A stretch of 64,000 bases of DNA. Origin: an uncultured Kiritimatiellota bacterium. GTDB taxonomy: Bacteria; Verrucomicrobiota; Kiritimatiellia; RFP12; DVOR01. The notes beneath the pieces are model-generated. The model was given only the letters and a program-made list of their open reading frames with translations. It ran no database searches and was not told the DNA's origin. The position numbers and the translations under genes were made by a program. The stretch is from contig CALXMW010000009.1 in assembly GCA_944389585.1 (NCBI GenBank), positions 1 through 64,000 on the forward strand. Reading direction: 5' to 3'. This document shows positions 62,381-64,000 of this stretch, in pieces (the stretch's first letter is position 1; each line of letters starts with the position of its first letter).

Positions 62381-63412
62381 TCAACGAAGTTCGGGGGGGA
62401 GGGTGGCGACGAGGCGCTTGAGGTCTTGCGCGGCCGCCTTGGCGCAGACGAGGGTGGCCTTGGCGGTGTGGACGACGATGAGGCCTTCCACGCCGAGGAG
62501 GGCGGTGGGGCGCGCGACGCCTTCGGCGGCGACGATGTTGCCGGCGGCGTCGAGGGCGTAAACGGGGGAGATGGCGACGTTGCCCTGGGCGTCGGCGGGG
62601 AAGTGGCGGGCAAGGGCGGGGAGGGAGCCGACATCGTCCCACCCGAAGTCGCCGCGGACGACGACAAGGTTGTCGCTCTTCTCCATGATGGCGTAGTCGA
62701 CGGAGAGCTTGGGGAGCGTGGGGTAAAGGGCCTCGAGGCCCTCGGGGCGCTCGATGAGGGGGAGCCACTGGGGGGCGTGGGCGCGGAAGGCCGCGGCCAT
62801 CGTGTCGGCGCGCCAGACGAACATACCGGCGTTCCAGGCGAAGGCCCCGGTGGCAAGGTAGCGCTTGGCGGTCTCGAGGTCGGGCTTCTCGACGAAGCGG
62901 CGGACACGGCGGACGCCGGGGACGAGCGTTTCGGCGGCCTCGATGTAGCCGTAGCCGGTGGCGGGGAAGGTGGGGGCGATGCCGACGGTGGCGATGACGG
63001 GGGCGCGCGCGGCCTGCTCGGCGGCCAGGCGCAGGGCATCGCGGTAGGCGTCCTCGTCGGCGATGAGCGGGTCGGCGGGGAGGACAAGGGCCACGCCCGC
63101 GGGGTCTTCGCGCGAGACGATGCCGCAGGCGAGGGCGACGGCGGCGGCGGTGTCGCGCCCGACGGGCTCGCCGATGACGTTGGCGGCGGGGAGGCCCGGG
63201 AGGGCGGCGCGGGTGGCGGGGACAAGGTCGGCGGAGGTGATGACGCGGATGTTGGCCTCGGGCACCAGGCCGCGGAGGCGCCCGACGGCCTGGGCCAAGA
63301 GCGGCGTGCCGCCGAAGAGGGCGCAGAACTGCTTGGGCCGGGCAAAGGTGGAGAGGGGCCAGAAGCGTTCGCCGCGGCCGCCGGCAAGGATGAAGGCGTG
63401 GAGTTGGGGCAT
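62381..63412 (-). CDS. manC: Mannose-1-phosphate guanylyltransferase
   Basis: 343 aa, makes GDP-mannose for surface glycans. The nucleotidyltransferase signature is FILAGGRGERFWPLS near residue 7; FVEKPD follows near 167, and WNAGMFVWRADTM and DYAIMEKSDN later. The isomerase domain of bifunctional ManC/AlgA proteins is missing, so it is a single-function form. It lies 12 bases after queA. Confidence 0.94.
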   Translation of the reverse strand: MPQLHAFILAGGRGERFWPLSTFARPKQFCALFGGTPLLAQAVGRLRGLVPEANIRVITSADLVPATRAALPGLPAANVIGEPVGRDTAAAVALACGIVSREDPAGVALVLPADPLIADEDAYRDALRLAAEQAARAPVIATVGIAPTFPATGYGYIEAAETLVPGVRRVRRFVEKPDLETAKRYLATGAFAWNAGMFVWRADTMAAAFRAHAPQWLPLIERPEGLEALYPTLPKLSVDYAIMEKSDNLVVVRGDFGWDDVGSLPALARHFPADAQGNVAISPVYALDAAGNIVAAEGVARPTALLGVEGLIVVHTAKATLVCAKAAAQDLKRLVATLPPELR

Positions 63413-63424
63413 GGGGGCCTCCCG

Positions 63425-64000
63425 TCAGAGGATGAGCATACAGTCGCCGTAAGAGAAGAAGCGATAGCGCGCGCGCACGGCCTCGCGGTAGGCCTCGAGG
63501 ATGCGCTCGCGCCCGGCCAGGGCGGAGACCATCATGATAAGGGTGGATTGGGGCAGGTGGAAGTTCGTCAGCATCGCGTCCACCGCCAAAAAGCGGTAGG
63601 GCGGGTAGATGAAGGCGGTGCTCTCGCCGGAGCAGGGGACGACCTCGCCGCCGTGCGCCGCGGCGACCGTCTCGAGCGTGCGCACGGAGGTGGAGCCGAC
63701 GGCGACGACGCGCCCGCCGGCGGCGCGGATCTCGGCGATGGCCTGGGCGGTGGCCTCGGGGACGTGGTAGCGCTCGGCGTCCATGCGGTGCTCCTCGACG
63801 CGCTCGGCCTTCACGGGGCGGAAGGTGCCGGGGCCGACGTGGAGGGTGACGAAGGCGCGGCGGACGCCCCGGGCCTCAAGGTCGGCCAGGAGGGCGTCGG
63901 TGAAGTGGAGCCCGGCGGTGGGGGCGGCGACGGCGCCGACCTCGCGGGCGTAGACGGTCTGGTAACGCTCGCGGTCGAGCCGGGCCATCGCGGGGTCGTT
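63425..64000 (-). CDS. queA: tRNA S-adenosylmethionine ribosyltransferase-isomerase QueA, 3' part
   Basis: The last 191 residues of QueA, which makes epoxyqueuosine in tRNA. The frame is open to the window edge. Clear motifs: [54 protein letters not shown] and a terminal [13 protein letters not shown], the usual C-terminus. It is the upstream neighbour of manC on the same strand. Confidence 0.96.
   Translation of the reverse strand, partial: NDPAMARLDRERYQTVYAREVGAVAAPTAGLHFTDALLADLEARGVRRAFVTLHVGPGTFRPVKAERVEEHRMDAERYHVPEATAQAIAEIRAAGGRVVAVGSTSVRTLETVAAAHGGEVVPCSGESTAFIYPPYRFLAVDAMLTNFHLPQSTLIMMVSALAGRERILEAYREAVRARYRFFSYGDCMLIL

Overview
The window is a high-GC bacterial chromosome segment. 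It most likely comes from the PVC superphylum, close to Kiritimatiellota or Lentisphaerota. I infer this from a PEP-CTERM sorting tail of the LALLALGVAGVALRRR type (a second copy survives as a remnant), a short alanyl-tRNA synthetase, very large secreted glycan-active enzymes, and dense housekeeping operons whose genes overlap by ATGA or GTGA. No rRNA or tRNA gene was seen.

Layout. 1-461: the end of a CRISPR array with type II-like geometry and one duplicated repeat-spacer unit; no cas gene is in view. 519-7692: an eight-gene operon htpG-dnaX-ybaB-recR-rlmN-two membrane proteins-phosphoribosyltransferase, ending in a bidirectional terminator. 7711-12985 (minus): rpoD, an RRM RNA-binding protein and glycogen phosphorylase. 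13054-15666 (minus): infA, a GHL10 glycoside hydrolase and a hypothetical protein. 15698-17724 (minus): an outer-membrane beta-barrel candidate and a PEP-CTERM surface protein with a long leader. 17774-19709: alaS. 19720-27439 (minus): glycosyltransferase, lipoprotein, nrdR, tandem-receiver protein, M18 aminopeptidase, Fe-alcohol dehydrogenase, SWIM protein, pseudopilin and FHA protein. 27479-31072: tkt and lysS. 31087-31665: a truncated MBL-fold remnant.

31706-44052 is the most striking block. A secreted protein with two SGNH esterase domains and a GH16-GH33 fusion (endo-glycanase plus sialidase) form a two-gene minus-strand operon. It faces a divergent GH89 alpha-N-acetylglucosaminidase-like gene across a scar of gene fragments and heptamer repeats. 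Together these genes suggest breakdown of sialylated, probably O-acetylated, host mucin glycans. 44053-47906 is a lower-GC accessory island with a RelE-like/UvrD-like helicase gene broken by one base, an HxlR-type regulator, and a 34-bp palindromic repeat in front of each. 48043-49974 (minus): a secreted C10 (streptopain-like) protease. 50314-58288: mfd, a U32 protein (RlhA-like), an EamA transporter and a penicillin-binding protein. 58291-64000 (minus): an anchored coiled-coil protein, a peptidoglycan amidase, purE, purD, manC and the 3' part of queA.

Regulatory style. Many promoters share an extended -10 of the form TGGTANNNT. In mfd, the U32 gene, the PBP gene, purD and perhaps the C10 protease gene this element lies only 6-7 bases before the start codon, so these mRNAs are probably leaderless. 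Other genes have clear AAGGAG-type ribosome binding sites. All functional calls rest on reading the sequence and on family knowledge; no database search was run.
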